From a virus: DNA of 25,708 nt. The stretch covers positions 1 to 25,708 of IMG/VR virus record IMGVR_UViG_3300011126_000148. The stretch is one strand, 5' to 3'. Position numbers and translations under genes: made by a program. The notes beneath the pieces were generated by a model. It did no database searches. It was given only the letters and a program-made list of their open reading frames with translations, and was not told the origin of the DNA. Shown one piece after another: positions 1-5,091 of this stretch. Within the stretch, counting starts at the first letter, position 1. Every line of letters starts with the position of its first letter.

Positions 1-140
1 ATCACCGACAGAGTGGCTTACTGATATATACGGGTCATCGTCTGAAGGAGACTTCACATAAGCCGGTGAGTTGAGGCGGTCATCATGAGTTTTTATGAGG
101 AGGACATGTTTAAGGCAGTATCATCTTCTGTTTTTTTTTT
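1..140. other. Probable sequencing artefact upstream of adapter
   Basis: This stretch precedes an intact library adapter and ends in ten T residues (131-140), which is the spacer that tethers the P7 oligo on Illumina flow cells. Sequence on this side of P7 cannot come from the same insert as the phage DNA. It is most simply read-through junk or a chimera. I see no gene in it. The evidence is its position relative to the adapter; its origin is inferred. Confidence 0.8.
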
Positions 141-204
141 CAAGCAGAAGACGGCATACGAGATACATCGGTGACTGGAGTTCAGACGTGTGCTCTTCCG
201 ATCT
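141..204 (+). other. Illumina P7 / TruSeq index primer (contamination)
   Basis: Bases 141-164 match the P7 oligo (starts CAAGCAGAAGACGGCATACG), 165-170 are ACATCG, the reverse complement of TruSeq index 2 (CGATGT), and 171-204 match the read-2 adapter ending in CTCTTCCGATCT. The whole 64-base primer is intact. This is library DNA joined to the contig end, not phage sequence, and should be trimmed together with bases 1-140. Confidence 0.98.
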
Positions 205-312
205 GTCTACAGAACTAAGCCCTCTAGACTTCGATGTACCCCCTCCCTTACTGTGGAAATAAGCGAGACGCCCATTAGCATCACGTCAATTTAAATCAGC
301 TCAGGAGGCTCT
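205..312. other. Non-coding left end of phage DNA
   Basis: First genuine phage bases after the adapter. No open frame is supported. It carries the ribosome binding site of the lipoprotein gene (AGGAGG at 303-308, then ATG at 313). Because an adapter is fused here, this may be the physical terminus of the packaged molecule, and a cos site could lie here; the HNH nuclease nearby fits a cos phage. The terminus idea is inference. Confidence 0.5.
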
Positions 313-1173
313 ATGATAGACCACAGACACATCGCTCTTATCGGTGCGTTACTCGTAACAGGCTGTGGTGGTGGCGGCTCATCATCATCAGACGCATTGC
401 TTAGTGTTAAGCCACCAACGGACGCGCCCACTCAGTTAAGTGCGAGCCTATCGGGCATGAGTGTTGATCTAAGCTGGCAACCTACTGCCGGAGCGGATAG
501 CCACGATCTGTATTACGCAGAAGAGATTGATATGGACGTTGAGAGTTATGCGGCCTATCAAGGCGGCACGCTTGTTGCTGATGTCTCGACGCCTTACACG
601 CTGGCCCTTGTCGATGTGTCGCCCGTGTATCACTTTGCTGTGACTGCGACCATAGACGGCGTTGAGAGCCAGCCTAGCAATGTTGTGGTTGTTATCCCTC
701 GCTATCAGTCAGCGGGTGCCAACTCTGAGTACGTGCGCGACCTAACAACTAACCTAGAGTGGAGCAGGTGCCTGCATGGTCAGACGTGGGACTTACCTAC
801 CTGGTCATGCCTTGGCACTGCTGCAAGGGTTAACACATCACAGGGTCAGGCGGCTGCATCAGCGGCGAGTATGTCTGTGCCTACCAAGGAGCAGCTAAAG
901 TCTCTTGTCTATTGCTCAGGTGGTGCGCCTGATTACTTCACAACTATGAACGGGTGCAGCGGAAGCGCCGATGCGGAGCCAGCAATACTAAGCAGCCAAT
1001 TCCCTAACGCCTCAATGGTTGCGTCCTACCTCACATCGTCAGACTGTAGTAGGGCAGGTCAACCAATCGCCTTGATGTGGACGTTCAGCATACGCACAGG
1101 ATCAAGCTCGGTATGCGTCAACACGGATCACCCAGACGTTGCCCTGCATCTAAGGCCGGTCAGGAGCTTTTAG
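313..1173 (+). CDS. Secreted lipoprotein with FN3-like and DUF1566/Lcl-like C-terminal domain
   Basis: 286 residues. The signal peptide ends in a lipobox (LLVTGC, Cys18), followed by a Gly/Ser linker, so the product should be lipid-anchored in the outer membrane or periplasm. Residues about 38-125 look like a fibronectin type III domain (PTQLSASLSG, LSWQPTAGADSHDLYY, then YHFAVTATIDGVES). The C-terminal half has the DUF1566 pattern: YVRDLTTNLEWSRC, a central VPTKEQLKSLV and the terminal LRPVRSF. This domain has a C-type-lectin-like fold and is usually on the cell surface or an appendage. The start follows a perfect AGGAGG. It is the only plus-strand gene in the late region and overlaps the HNH gene tail to tail by 14 nt. 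A lysogenic-conversion cargo gene is the likely role (surface change or superinfection exclusion); a virion decoration protein is the alternative. Confidence 0.75.
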   Translation: MIDHRHIALIGALLVTGCGGGGSSSSDALLSVKPPTDAPTQLSASLSGMSVDLSWQPTAGADSHDLYYAEEIDMDVESYAAYQGGTLVADVSTPYTLALVDVSPVYHFAVTATIDGVESQPSNVVVVIPRYQSAGANSEYVRDLTTNLEWSRCLHGQTWDLPTWSCLGTAARVNTSQGQAAASAASMSVPTKEQLKSLVYCSGGAPDYFTTMNGCSGSADAEPAILSSQFPNASMVASYLTSSDCSRAGQPIALMWTFSIRTGSSSVCVNTDHPDVALHLRPVRSF

Positions 1174-1495
1174 AGTATCGCCCGAAGCCGCCGTCCTCTG
1201 CCGCTGTCTTAGTAGAGTGGCAGCGCTTGCAGAGTGGTTGCCAGTTGTCGCTATCCCAGAACAAGGCCATATCACCCTTATGGGGCGTGATGTGGTCAAG
1301 CTCATTAGCTGCTGTAACAAATCCCTTGCTCTCACAGTGAACGCACAGCGGGTGCTTGGCCAAGTAACCTAGACGAGCTTGCCGCCACTTGTGGCCGTAC
1401 CCGCGCCTTGCCGCACTCTTGCGCTCGTCCTGTGCAACGATGTGCTGCCGTGTGGTGGCGCTGGATGCCTTATGCCTGGCCGGTCGGACTGGCAT
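1160..1495 (-). CDS. HNH endonuclease (phage packaging-associated type)
   Basis: 111 residues from the ATG at 1495; an in-frame GTG at 1507 would add four. The HNH fold is readable: zinc ligands CVHC and later LCKRCH, with the catalytic core ELDHITPHKGD, then WDSDNWQPLCKRCHSTKT. Small phage HNH proteins of this type (HK97 gp74-like) lie directly before the small terminase gene and stimulate terminase cleavage at cos. The basic N-terminus is usual for the family. The gene is the last minus-strand gene before the contig end, so terminase would be expected across that junction. It overlaps the convergent lipoprotein gene at its 3' end. The family assignment is secure; the role in packaging is inferred from family and position. 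Confidence 0.9.
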   Translation of the reverse strand: MPVRPARHKASSATTRQHIVAQDERKSAARRGYGHKWRQARLGYLAKHPLCVHCESKGFVTAANELDHITPHKGDMALFWDSDNWQPLCKRCHSTKTAAEDGGFGRYSKSS

Positions 1496-1507
1496 GAGAT
1501 GCCCCAC

Positions 1508-1531
1508 AAAAAAGGCCCACCGTAGCGAGCC
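1508..1531 (-). terminator. Putative rho-independent terminator
   Basis: Read on the minus strand: GGCTC, an 8-nt loop, GGGCC, then six T. The stem is five pairs including one G-T. It lies after the small HTH gene and immediately before the HNH gene, so it could limit HNH transcription unless late transcription is antiterminated by the Q-like protein. Short stem, moderate confidence. Confidence 0.5.
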
Positions 1532-1553
1532 TTGTGATTAGTTTTCTGCCGAT

Positions 1554-1787
1554 CTATTGAGTGCGGACGAGCTTGCCCGATCTAACTCGGTTGGCGTTCC
1601 TGACACTCATGTGGTCGAGAGGGTTGGTCGAATTCCTATCAGCATCTCTCGTCTCTTCTCTCTTAATTATTTGCATTGCTCTGGTAACGCTAACTGCTAG
1701 CGCGCTAGCAATTTCTCTGTAGGTCTTCCCATTTGACCGCATAGTGACCGCAACGCGAGTCCTATCAGGAAATCTATCTACCTTCAT
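1554..1787 (-). CDS. Small helix-turn-helix protein
   Basis: 77 residues. Residues about 10-42 form a helix-turn-helix of the sigma-70 region 4 / Sis1 type (RVAVTMRSNGKTYREIASAL, then VSVTRAMQIIKREE). The C-terminal half is polar and unrecognised. The start has a strong ribosome binding site (GGGAGGCGGAG before ATG). It lies in the late minus-strand group just upstream of HNH, where phages often carry a small DNA-binding protein; I do not recognise a terminase small subunit in it, though its size and HTH make that a possible alternative. Function unknown. Confidence 0.7.
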   Translation of the reverse strand: MKVDRFPDRTRVAVTMRSNGKTYREIASALAVSVTRAMQIIKREETRDADRNSTNPLDHMSVRNANRVRSGKLVRTQ

Positions 1788-2032
1788 CTCCGCCTCCCTA
1801 AATAACCCCGCCGCCAGGCCGACCGCGTACTCGCAATCCGTTAGGCAAGGCGGGGTGATGTGCTGGTTCGGTAGCTAACCGGCTAGGAGAAAACCGCTAC
1901 ATGCCCTACATTCACCTAGACTTACGGGTCGTAGCCTCTTGCGAGAACACATCCGGATGGGACCTGAGGATTAGAATTGCGCTTCTAACCAATGGCCGGA
2001 ATACGCTCAGAACCCATTCGGATGAATACTGA
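1788..2032. other. Non-coding stretch with three hairpins
   Basis: No convincing gene; the open frames here lack start signals. Three inverted repeats stand out: 1805-1812/1849-1856 (ACCCCGCC/GGCGGGGT around a 36-nt loop), 1862-1868/1877-1883 (GCTGGTT/AACCGGC, 8-nt loop), and 1971-1976/1983-1988 (TTAGAA/TTCTAA, 6-nt loop). It could be a long structured 5' leader of the HTH gene or hold a small RNA. Nothing identifies it. Confidence 0.4.
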
Positions 2033-2203
2033 TTATTTATTATCAGGAAACATTGCCATAAGGCCTGCAAGAACTTCATCTGAAAGCCTAGCAGCCTCTC
2101 CTTTAGTGTACGTACAAGCAAACTCAGCTCGCTCAATGAGACTGCAAAGATCCCTTGCTGTTCGAATTACATCAAGATCAACCGTAGCGCTTTTCATGTC
2201 CAT
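2033..2203 (-). CDS. Small hypothetical phage protein
   Basis: 56 residues, starting MDMKSATVDLDVIRTARDLC and ending AGLMAMFPDNK. It looks mostly alpha-helical and mildly acidic, with no motif I can name. The start at 2203 follows AAAGGG, but that ribosome binding site lies inside a perfect 8-bp hairpin (2210-2229), so translation may be structure-controlled; a second ATG at 2197 is possible. The frame has balanced, gene-like composition and lies among late minus-strand genes. Function unknown. Confidence 0.55.
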   Translation of the reverse strand: MDMKSATVDLDVIRTARDLCSLIERAEFACTYTKGEAARLSDEVLAGLMAMFPDNK

Positions 2204-2385
2204 GCCCAATGCCCTTTAACCAAAGGGCAATCATCGCACTTTTTTCATAAGCATCAAGCGCCAATGCGTATGGCGAACATATCGGACTTCAGCGGACAAA
2301 ATATTGTCCCAGCCTGACACGTTAGGTTAGCCCGAAATTCCGCATTCACATCGGTCAACGGCCCGTGGGTCGCTCAACGATATGT
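2204..2385 (-). other. Gap with SD-masking hairpin and short overlapping frames
   Basis: Contains the hairpin 2210-2229 (TGCCCTTT, loop of four, AAAGGGCA) over the ribosome binding site of the next gene, and a 6-bp inverted repeat at 2294-2309 (GGACAA/TTGTCC). On the minus strand two short frames overlap: one from a GTG near 2328 ending in ...LMLMKKVR, and one (2178-2288) reading AYEKSAMIALWLKGIGHGHE that has no good start. They may be remnants of a gene or very small genes; I cannot decide. Confidence 0.35.
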
Positions 2386-2700
2386 CTAGCCTATCGCCCT
2401 CTCAAGCGCTAGCTGTAGAACATACAGGGCAGCACCGCCGCCAAGCGTGCCAGCTATAGCCCACTTAACTTTGTCGCCGCCTTTTATTCTTGCGTCGTCG
2501 ATGTCGCGATCTGAGCGTTTTGCGACGTTTTCAGTCAGCGATTTGATTTGAAGGTCTATACTTTTGATCTTCTGGCTCATCACAGCAACCGCGGTAGATG
2601 TCTCGCCGCCTCGCCGCTGCTCTTCTCGCAGCTCTGCGCGTATCGCCTCAAGAACGGCGTGAACAGACTGCAGAACTCGTAAGTCTTCATCCCTTAACAT
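2386..2700 (-). CDS. Coiled-coil protein with C-terminal membrane segment (XhlA-like layout)
   Basis: 104 residues. Residues about 5-65 are strongly helical and charged with heptad-like spacing (LQSVHAVLEAIRAELREEQR, then VMSQKIKSIDLQIKSLTENV), followed by a single hydrophobic segment near the C-terminus (VKWAIAGTLGGGAALYVLQL). This soluble-coil-then-anchor layout resembles the haemolysin XhlA family, which works with phage holins at the inner membrane. The start overlaps the end of the PAS gene by 14 nt, with GAGGCGG upstream, so the two are probably translationally coupled. A lysis accessory role is inferred from layout and neighbours, not from sequence identity. Confidence 0.65.
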   Translation of the reverse strand: MLRDEDLRVLQSVHAVLEAIRAELREEQRRGGETSTAVAVMSQKIKSIDLQIKSLTENVAKRSDRDIDDARIKGGDKVKWAIAGTLGGGAALYVLQLALERAIG

Positions 2701-3139
2701 CTAGCCGCCTCAGTCTCTCGCCGATTACGCCTATGATCTCGCCGGCGATGATAAATGGGCGCTTTCTAACCTCGTGCATGATCTCTATGCCGTCAACCGG
2801 CGCTAGCTCGTGAAATATTGTCTCTTCTCTTGTGCGTATAACCTGGCTGTCGTTGATGCAGAAGGCCGCAGCGATTGGCTCGCCCCACTCGTGAAAGTCA
2901 CGCTCTCCGCCGTAGTCGGCCATCGTTTTGCCAAACTCTTTCGTATAAGCGGGGTTTAGATAGATCATCCTGCCATCTGACGACTTTAGCCATGACGGCG
3001 TTTTGCTCAGATCGAACATGCCGCGCAGGATCATCTGAATCTGAATCTCGGTCAGCGCACTGCCGACGGTGCGACGAGCTATCATGTCGGAAATGTCAGA
3101 CAGCGCTGCATCGAGTTTATTTACTGCACTAGCCGTCAT
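2687..3139 (-). CDS. PAS-domain protein in the lysis region
   Basis: 150 residues. Residues about 10-40 form a helix, and about 45-145 read as a PAS fold: TPSWLKSSDGRMIYLNPAYT KEFG is the typical PAS start with the N-P-A-Y motif, and IRTREETIFHELAP plus VRKRPFIIAGEIIGVIGE supply the later strands. PAS domains bind small ligands or cofactors and act as sensors or dimerisers. No kinase, cyclase or DNA-binding output domain is attached. The gene overlaps a small membrane protein gene upstream and a coiled-coil membrane protein downstream, so it is probably made with the lysis proteins. Free-standing PAS proteins are known in phages but their role is unclear; here a soluble partner of membrane lysis proteins is a reasonable guess. 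Confidence 0.8.
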   Translation of the reverse strand: MTASAVNKLDAALSDISDMIARRTVGSALTEIQIQMILRGMFDLSKTPSWLKSSDGRMIYLNPAYTKEFGKTMADYGGERDFHEWGEPIAAAFCINDSQVIRTREETIFHELAPVDGIEIMHEVRKRPFIIAGEIIGVIGERLRRLDVKG

Positions 3140-3290
3140 CGTTTACCAGCCACCACATGTACCTGAAAAGAAACAGGCCGCCGACAACAGCAATAAAAAC
3201 ACATAGCCCGACAACAAAAGCAACCACTTGCCAGCAATCTTTGGCGCAGGTAAGGGCTTTTTCTTTCTTATCACTTGCAGTCCGCCGCAT
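3129..3290 (-). CDS. Small single-pass membrane protein
   Basis: 53 residues, start MRRTASDKKEKALTCAKDCW, then one strongly hydrophobic segment (VVAFVVGLCVFIAVVGGLFL) and the tail RYMWWLVNDDG. The positive N-terminus suggests N-in, C-out orientation. It overlaps the Rz1-like gene by 20 nt upstream and the PAS gene by 11 nt downstream, so it fits the packed lysis cassette. Role unknown; holin, antiholin or pinholin partner are possible by size and location. The reading frame and overlaps are directly visible. Confidence 0.6.
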   Translation of the reverse strand: MRRTASDKKEKALTCAKDCWQVVAFVVGLCVFIAVVGGLFLFRYMWWLVNDDG

Positions 3291-3477
3291 ACTCAAGATC
3301 AGTCACGTAATGAAGTAATGATTTCATGTCACTCTCGCTTATCGTGTAGCCGAGCGCTGTACTCTTCACTGAGAGTGCCGGAGGATTTGGGCACATAGTC
3401 TGCGGGGGCGTCGTCGCGCATCCAGTTACGATCACGCAAAGCAGCATCAGTGTCATCGTCAATAGTTTTGTGCTCAT
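3271..3477 (-). CDS. Rz1-like outer-membrane spanin lipoprotein
   Basis: 68 residues. It starts with a signal peptide and lipobox (MLLCVIVTGC, Cys20), followed by a short proline-containing mature part (ATTPPQTMCPNPPALS). It begins inside the preceding Rz-like gene in a different frame and ends past it, which is the embedded Rz/Rz1 arrangement. o-Spanins of this kind sit in the outer membrane and bind the i-spanin across the periplasm to fuse membranes at the last step of lysis. The lipobox and nested layout are seen; the spanin role is inferred from them. Confidence 0.8.
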   Translation of the reverse strand: MSTKLLTMTLMLLCVIVTGCATTPPQTMCPNPPALSVKSTALGYTISESDMKSLLHYVTDLEYAADCK

Positions 3478-3571
3478 CAGATGCCCTCTTCTGCTTTAGC
3501 TTGCGCTGATATGACTGCCATACCGTTAGCAGTCCTTGGAGAACAGCTAATAGCGAGGCGAGGATTTTCAT
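3329..3571 (-). CDS. Rz-like inner-membrane spanin (short)
   Basis: 80 residues. An N-terminal hydrophobic segment (ILASLLAVLQGLLTVW) is followed by a highly charged region (QSYQRKLKQKRASDEHKTID) and a polar tail. It is shorter than lambda Rz (153 residues) and its periplasmic coiled coil is brief, but it carries the Rz1-like gene nested in another frame and starts with an ATGA overlap to the holin-like gene. That genetic layout is the main evidence. An alternative is an unrelated small membrane protein sharing DNA with Rz1. Confidence 0.6.
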   Translation of the reverse strand: MKILASLLAVLQGLLTVWQSYQRKLKQKRASDEHKTIDDDTDAALRDRNWMRDDAPADYVPKSSGTLSEEYSARLHDKRE

Positions 3572-3783
3572 TGCTTGGGGTTTAGCCCGACTTTATCGAG
3601 AGCTGTTTGCAGCCATGCGACAGCCTTTACAAACTTGCTCGCGTAAACGTCATCTTTCTTGCTTGCCGTGATGCCGGTAACAACCACCAGCGCCTTGCCG
3701 ATAAGCGACGCAGTGCCGATGATGGCCGCCAAAATCAAAGCGGCTTGCTCTGGGTTGGCGATTAGCTCTTTGATAAAATCCAT
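3568..3783 (-). CDS. Holin-like small membrane protein
   Basis: 71 residues. Residues about 12-40 are hydrophobic (PEQAALILAAIIGTASLIGK, then ALVVVTGIT), enough for one long or two short membrane helices, followed by a charged tail (SKKDDVYASKF, then LDKVGLNPKQ). Size, position between the lysis enzyme and spanins, and a strong ribosome binding site (GAGGTGA) fit a holin, which makes the timed lesion in the inner membrane. No named holin family is recognised by sequence. It follows the DUF5675 gene by 9 nt and overlaps the Rz-like gene by ATGA. Confidence 0.65.
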   Translation of the reverse strand: MDFIKELIANPEQAALILAAIIGTASLIGKALVVVTGITASKKDDVYASKFVKAVAWLQTALDKVGLNPKQ

Positions 3784-3792
3784 AGTGTCACC

Positions 3793-4221
3793 TCAGGAAT
3801 ATTCAGCGTGGTATTGAAAGATTTCTATCTCATGCTCGCCATCGGGGATCGCCGCCATAACCTTACGGAAGGCGGAGCGACTAGAGCCGATTCCAATCTT
3901 CCCGCCGATAACGCCGAACGTTAAACCAGGAGCGACACACCCAAGCAGGTCAGACGGCCAGTTGCCCGGGTGAAGCATTATGTAGCTTCGGTCTGGCACG
4001 TCGCATATCTCCCATCCCCGAGTAAACTCATTGCCGCTTGACCGGCTAACAACGTTCGATTCGCGCATTCTCAGCGGATAACGACTCTCAGGGATGCAGC
4101 TCTGTCGAGGCTTATTGCCCTTCCAAGGCAGCTCAACCGTATAAAACGTATTGCCGCCGACCGTTAACCGGCCAAACGTTCCTTCAGGCGTGTAGGCGAA
4201 TCGCTCAAGAGAGATCAGCAC
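3793..4221 (-). CDS. DUF5675-family protein, probable lysis enzyme
   Basis: 142 residues. The whole length fits the phage DUF5675 pattern: LERFAYTPEGTFGRLTVGG, YTVELPWKGNKPRQSCIPES, GWEICDVPDRSYIMLHPGNW, LLGCVAPG. The H-P-G-N...L-G-C arrangement resembles the His...Gly-Cys active site of L,D-transpeptidase (YkuD-like) folds, which hints at a cysteine enzyme acting on peptidoglycan; that reading is inference. No other endolysin is visible in this cassette, so it may be the lysis enzyme. It starts with GTG at 4221, and its ribosome binding site AGAGGTG is held in a hairpin (4225-4244) next to a stable UUCG hairpin. First gene of the holin-spanin run. Confidence 0.75.
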   Translation of the reverse strand: MLISLERFAYTPEGTFGRLTVGGNTFYTVELPWKGNKPRQSCIPESRYPLRMRESNVVSRSSGNEFTRGWEICDVPDRSYIMLHPGNWPSDLLGCVAPGLTFGVIGGKIGIGSSRSAFRKVMAAIPDGEHEIEIFQYHAEYS

Positions 4222-4224
4222 AAC

Positions 4225-4260
4225 GCACCTCTTGAATTAGGTGCCGCCCCGAAGGGCGGC
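4225..4260 (-). promoter_or_regulatory. Tandem hairpins masking the RBS of the DUF5675 gene
   Basis: On the minus strand: GCCGCCC-TTCG-GGGCGGC (a 7-bp stem closed by a C(UUCG)G tetraloop, 4243-4260), running into GCACCT-8 nt-AGGTGC (4225-4244). The second stem contains the AGAGGTG ribosome binding site 8 nt before the GTG start. The two stems share two bases, so they may compete. This would keep translation of the first lysis gene low until something opens the structure. Structure is seen; control is inferred. Confidence 0.6.
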
Positions 4261-4310
4261 GAGGGATTGCCGATTAGGTTGGTGAGGGCATCGGCAGGGG
4301 GAAACTGATC

Positions 4311-4398
4311 CATATTCAGATGGCATCTGTCTAAAAACCAAAAGACATCTGAATATGAGCGCCCCGTAGGGCGCTTATATTTTGGTTTCTTAGATGCC
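4311..4398. repeat. Interlocked inverted repeats (potential pseudoknot or cruciform)
   Basis: Three nested elements: a perfect 12-bp inverted repeat CATATTCAGATG (4311-4322) / CATCTGAATATG (4346-4357); a 6-bp hairpin AGCGCC/GGCGCT (4358-4375); and 4380-4398, whose complement matches the loop of the first repeat in two blocks (GGCATCT at 4322-4328 and AAACCAAAA at 4335-4343). The third pairing crosses the first, so RNA could switch between two folds or form a pseudoknot. It lies in the 199-nt gap before the lysis cassette. Confidence 0.65.
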
Positions 4399-4420
4399 TG
4401 GGCGACGATCTTTCATGTCG

Positions 4421-4765
4421 TCAGCCATCGCCAATCGGTCGGGTAGCAGCGCCATAGGCAACCGCACCCCCGAGCGGCAAAAACTTGGCATGAGTGATTG
4501 CAACGGTAACGTTGTCCGTTAATTTCTCTTCCGGCAATTTCGCCTGCCGATCAGCGTTAATCGATCGCTCCGGACGCATATAGTTATCCGGCAGATCAGC
4601 TCCACCGGACAAACCGACGATCAGCGGCGCATCAAAGCTGCCCTGCATCAGCACTTCATCGGCAGGCATAGCCAGCGAATCAGAACTCACAGCAAAGGAC
4701 ATCGAGGCGCACGCGGAGAAGATGATGGCAGCAGCCAGCAACATGTAATGAATGCCTTTTCGCAT
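4421..4765 (-). CDS. Secreted protein of unknown function
   Basis: 114 residues. The N-terminus is a signal sequence (MRKGIHYMLLAAAIIFSACASMSFA); cleavage after SFA by signal peptidase I is likely, although FSAC could be a weak lipobox. The mature part has no motif I recognise; it includes ADEVLMQGSFDAPLIVGLSG and TDNVTVAITHAKFLPLGG. It follows AAGGAG. It sits alone between the terminator of the acr-like operon and the structured leader of the lysis cassette. A periplasmic effector is possible (for example lysis timing or exclusion), but there is no direct evidence. Confidence 0.6.
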   Translation of the reverse strand: MRKGIHYMLLAAAIIFSACASMSFAVSSDSLAMPADEVLMQGSFDAPLIVGLSGGADLPDNYMRPERSINADRQAKLPEEKLTDNVTVAITHAKFLPLGGAVAYGAATRPIGDG

Positions 4766-4819
4766 ATCACACTCCTTGGTTGGTTATAGGGGGTTGTTAA
4801 ATTCCGAAAGACCGGCCAC

Positions 4820-4851
4820 AAAAAAGCCCCGACGAATTAACGTCAGGGCTT
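4820..4851 (-). terminator. Rho-independent terminator after the acr-like operon
   Basis: Minus strand: AAGCCCTGACG, loop TTAATT, CGTCGGGGCTT, continuing in a T run. The stem has 11 pairs with one G-T. It closes the two-gene unit 4911-5553 about 60 nt after the second stop codon. If the promoter at 5597-5625 is instead the late promoter, this would be the terminator that the Q-like protein must override. Confidence 0.9.
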
Positions 4852-4910
4852 CATGGTCAGGAATCGGAACAATACATGAATTGTGCCTATCTCGTTTGAA
4901 CAGTCAAGGG

Positions 4911-5090
4911 TTAATTTTCGTCCAGTTTTTTTAGACCAGCGATTATGGCCGCTTTCCGGCTGCCGTAGGTTTTCGCGAGACGTTCGAGTCGGGCCAGATC
5001 TTCGCCGCCGACGTCAAGATCAAGCGCTACTCTTACTCGCTTTTCCCGATATTTAGCGTCAGCTTTTCGATGTGCATCTGTGCGTGACAT
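4911..5090 (-). CDS. Ribbon-helix-helix protein, candidate Aca-type repressor
   Basis: 59 residues from ATG 5090 (ribosome binding site GAGG 7 nt upstream; the in-frame ATG at 5102 lies within the previous gene). A basic N-terminus (MSRTDAHRKADAKYREKR) is followed by an RHH fold: strand VRVALDLDV, helix GEDLARLERLAKTYG, helix SRKAAIIAGLKKL. Such proteins bind palindromic operators as dimers. It starts 1 nt after the acrIF11-like gene, and a 16-bp near-palindrome lies inside that operon's promoter. This is the arrangement of anti-CRISPR-associated (Aca) autorepressors. Most characterised Aca proteins are helix-turn-helix proteins, so an RHH one would be less usual. DNA binding is a strong inference; the operator pairing is untested. 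Confidence 0.75.
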   Translation of the reverse strand: MSRTDAHRKADAKYREKRVRVALDLDVGGEDLARLERLAKTYGSRKAAIIAGLKKLDEN

Positions 5091-5091
5091 A

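Noticed and set aside
1-140. Possible unique phage or host sequence at the left end
   Set aside because: It lies on the outer side of an intact P7 adapter and T10 spacer, so it cannot be continuous with the phage DNA.
1992-2219. 75-residue plus-strand frame
   Set aside because: The opposite strand carries a better frame (2033-2203) in line with neighbouring genes; the plus frame has no start signal.
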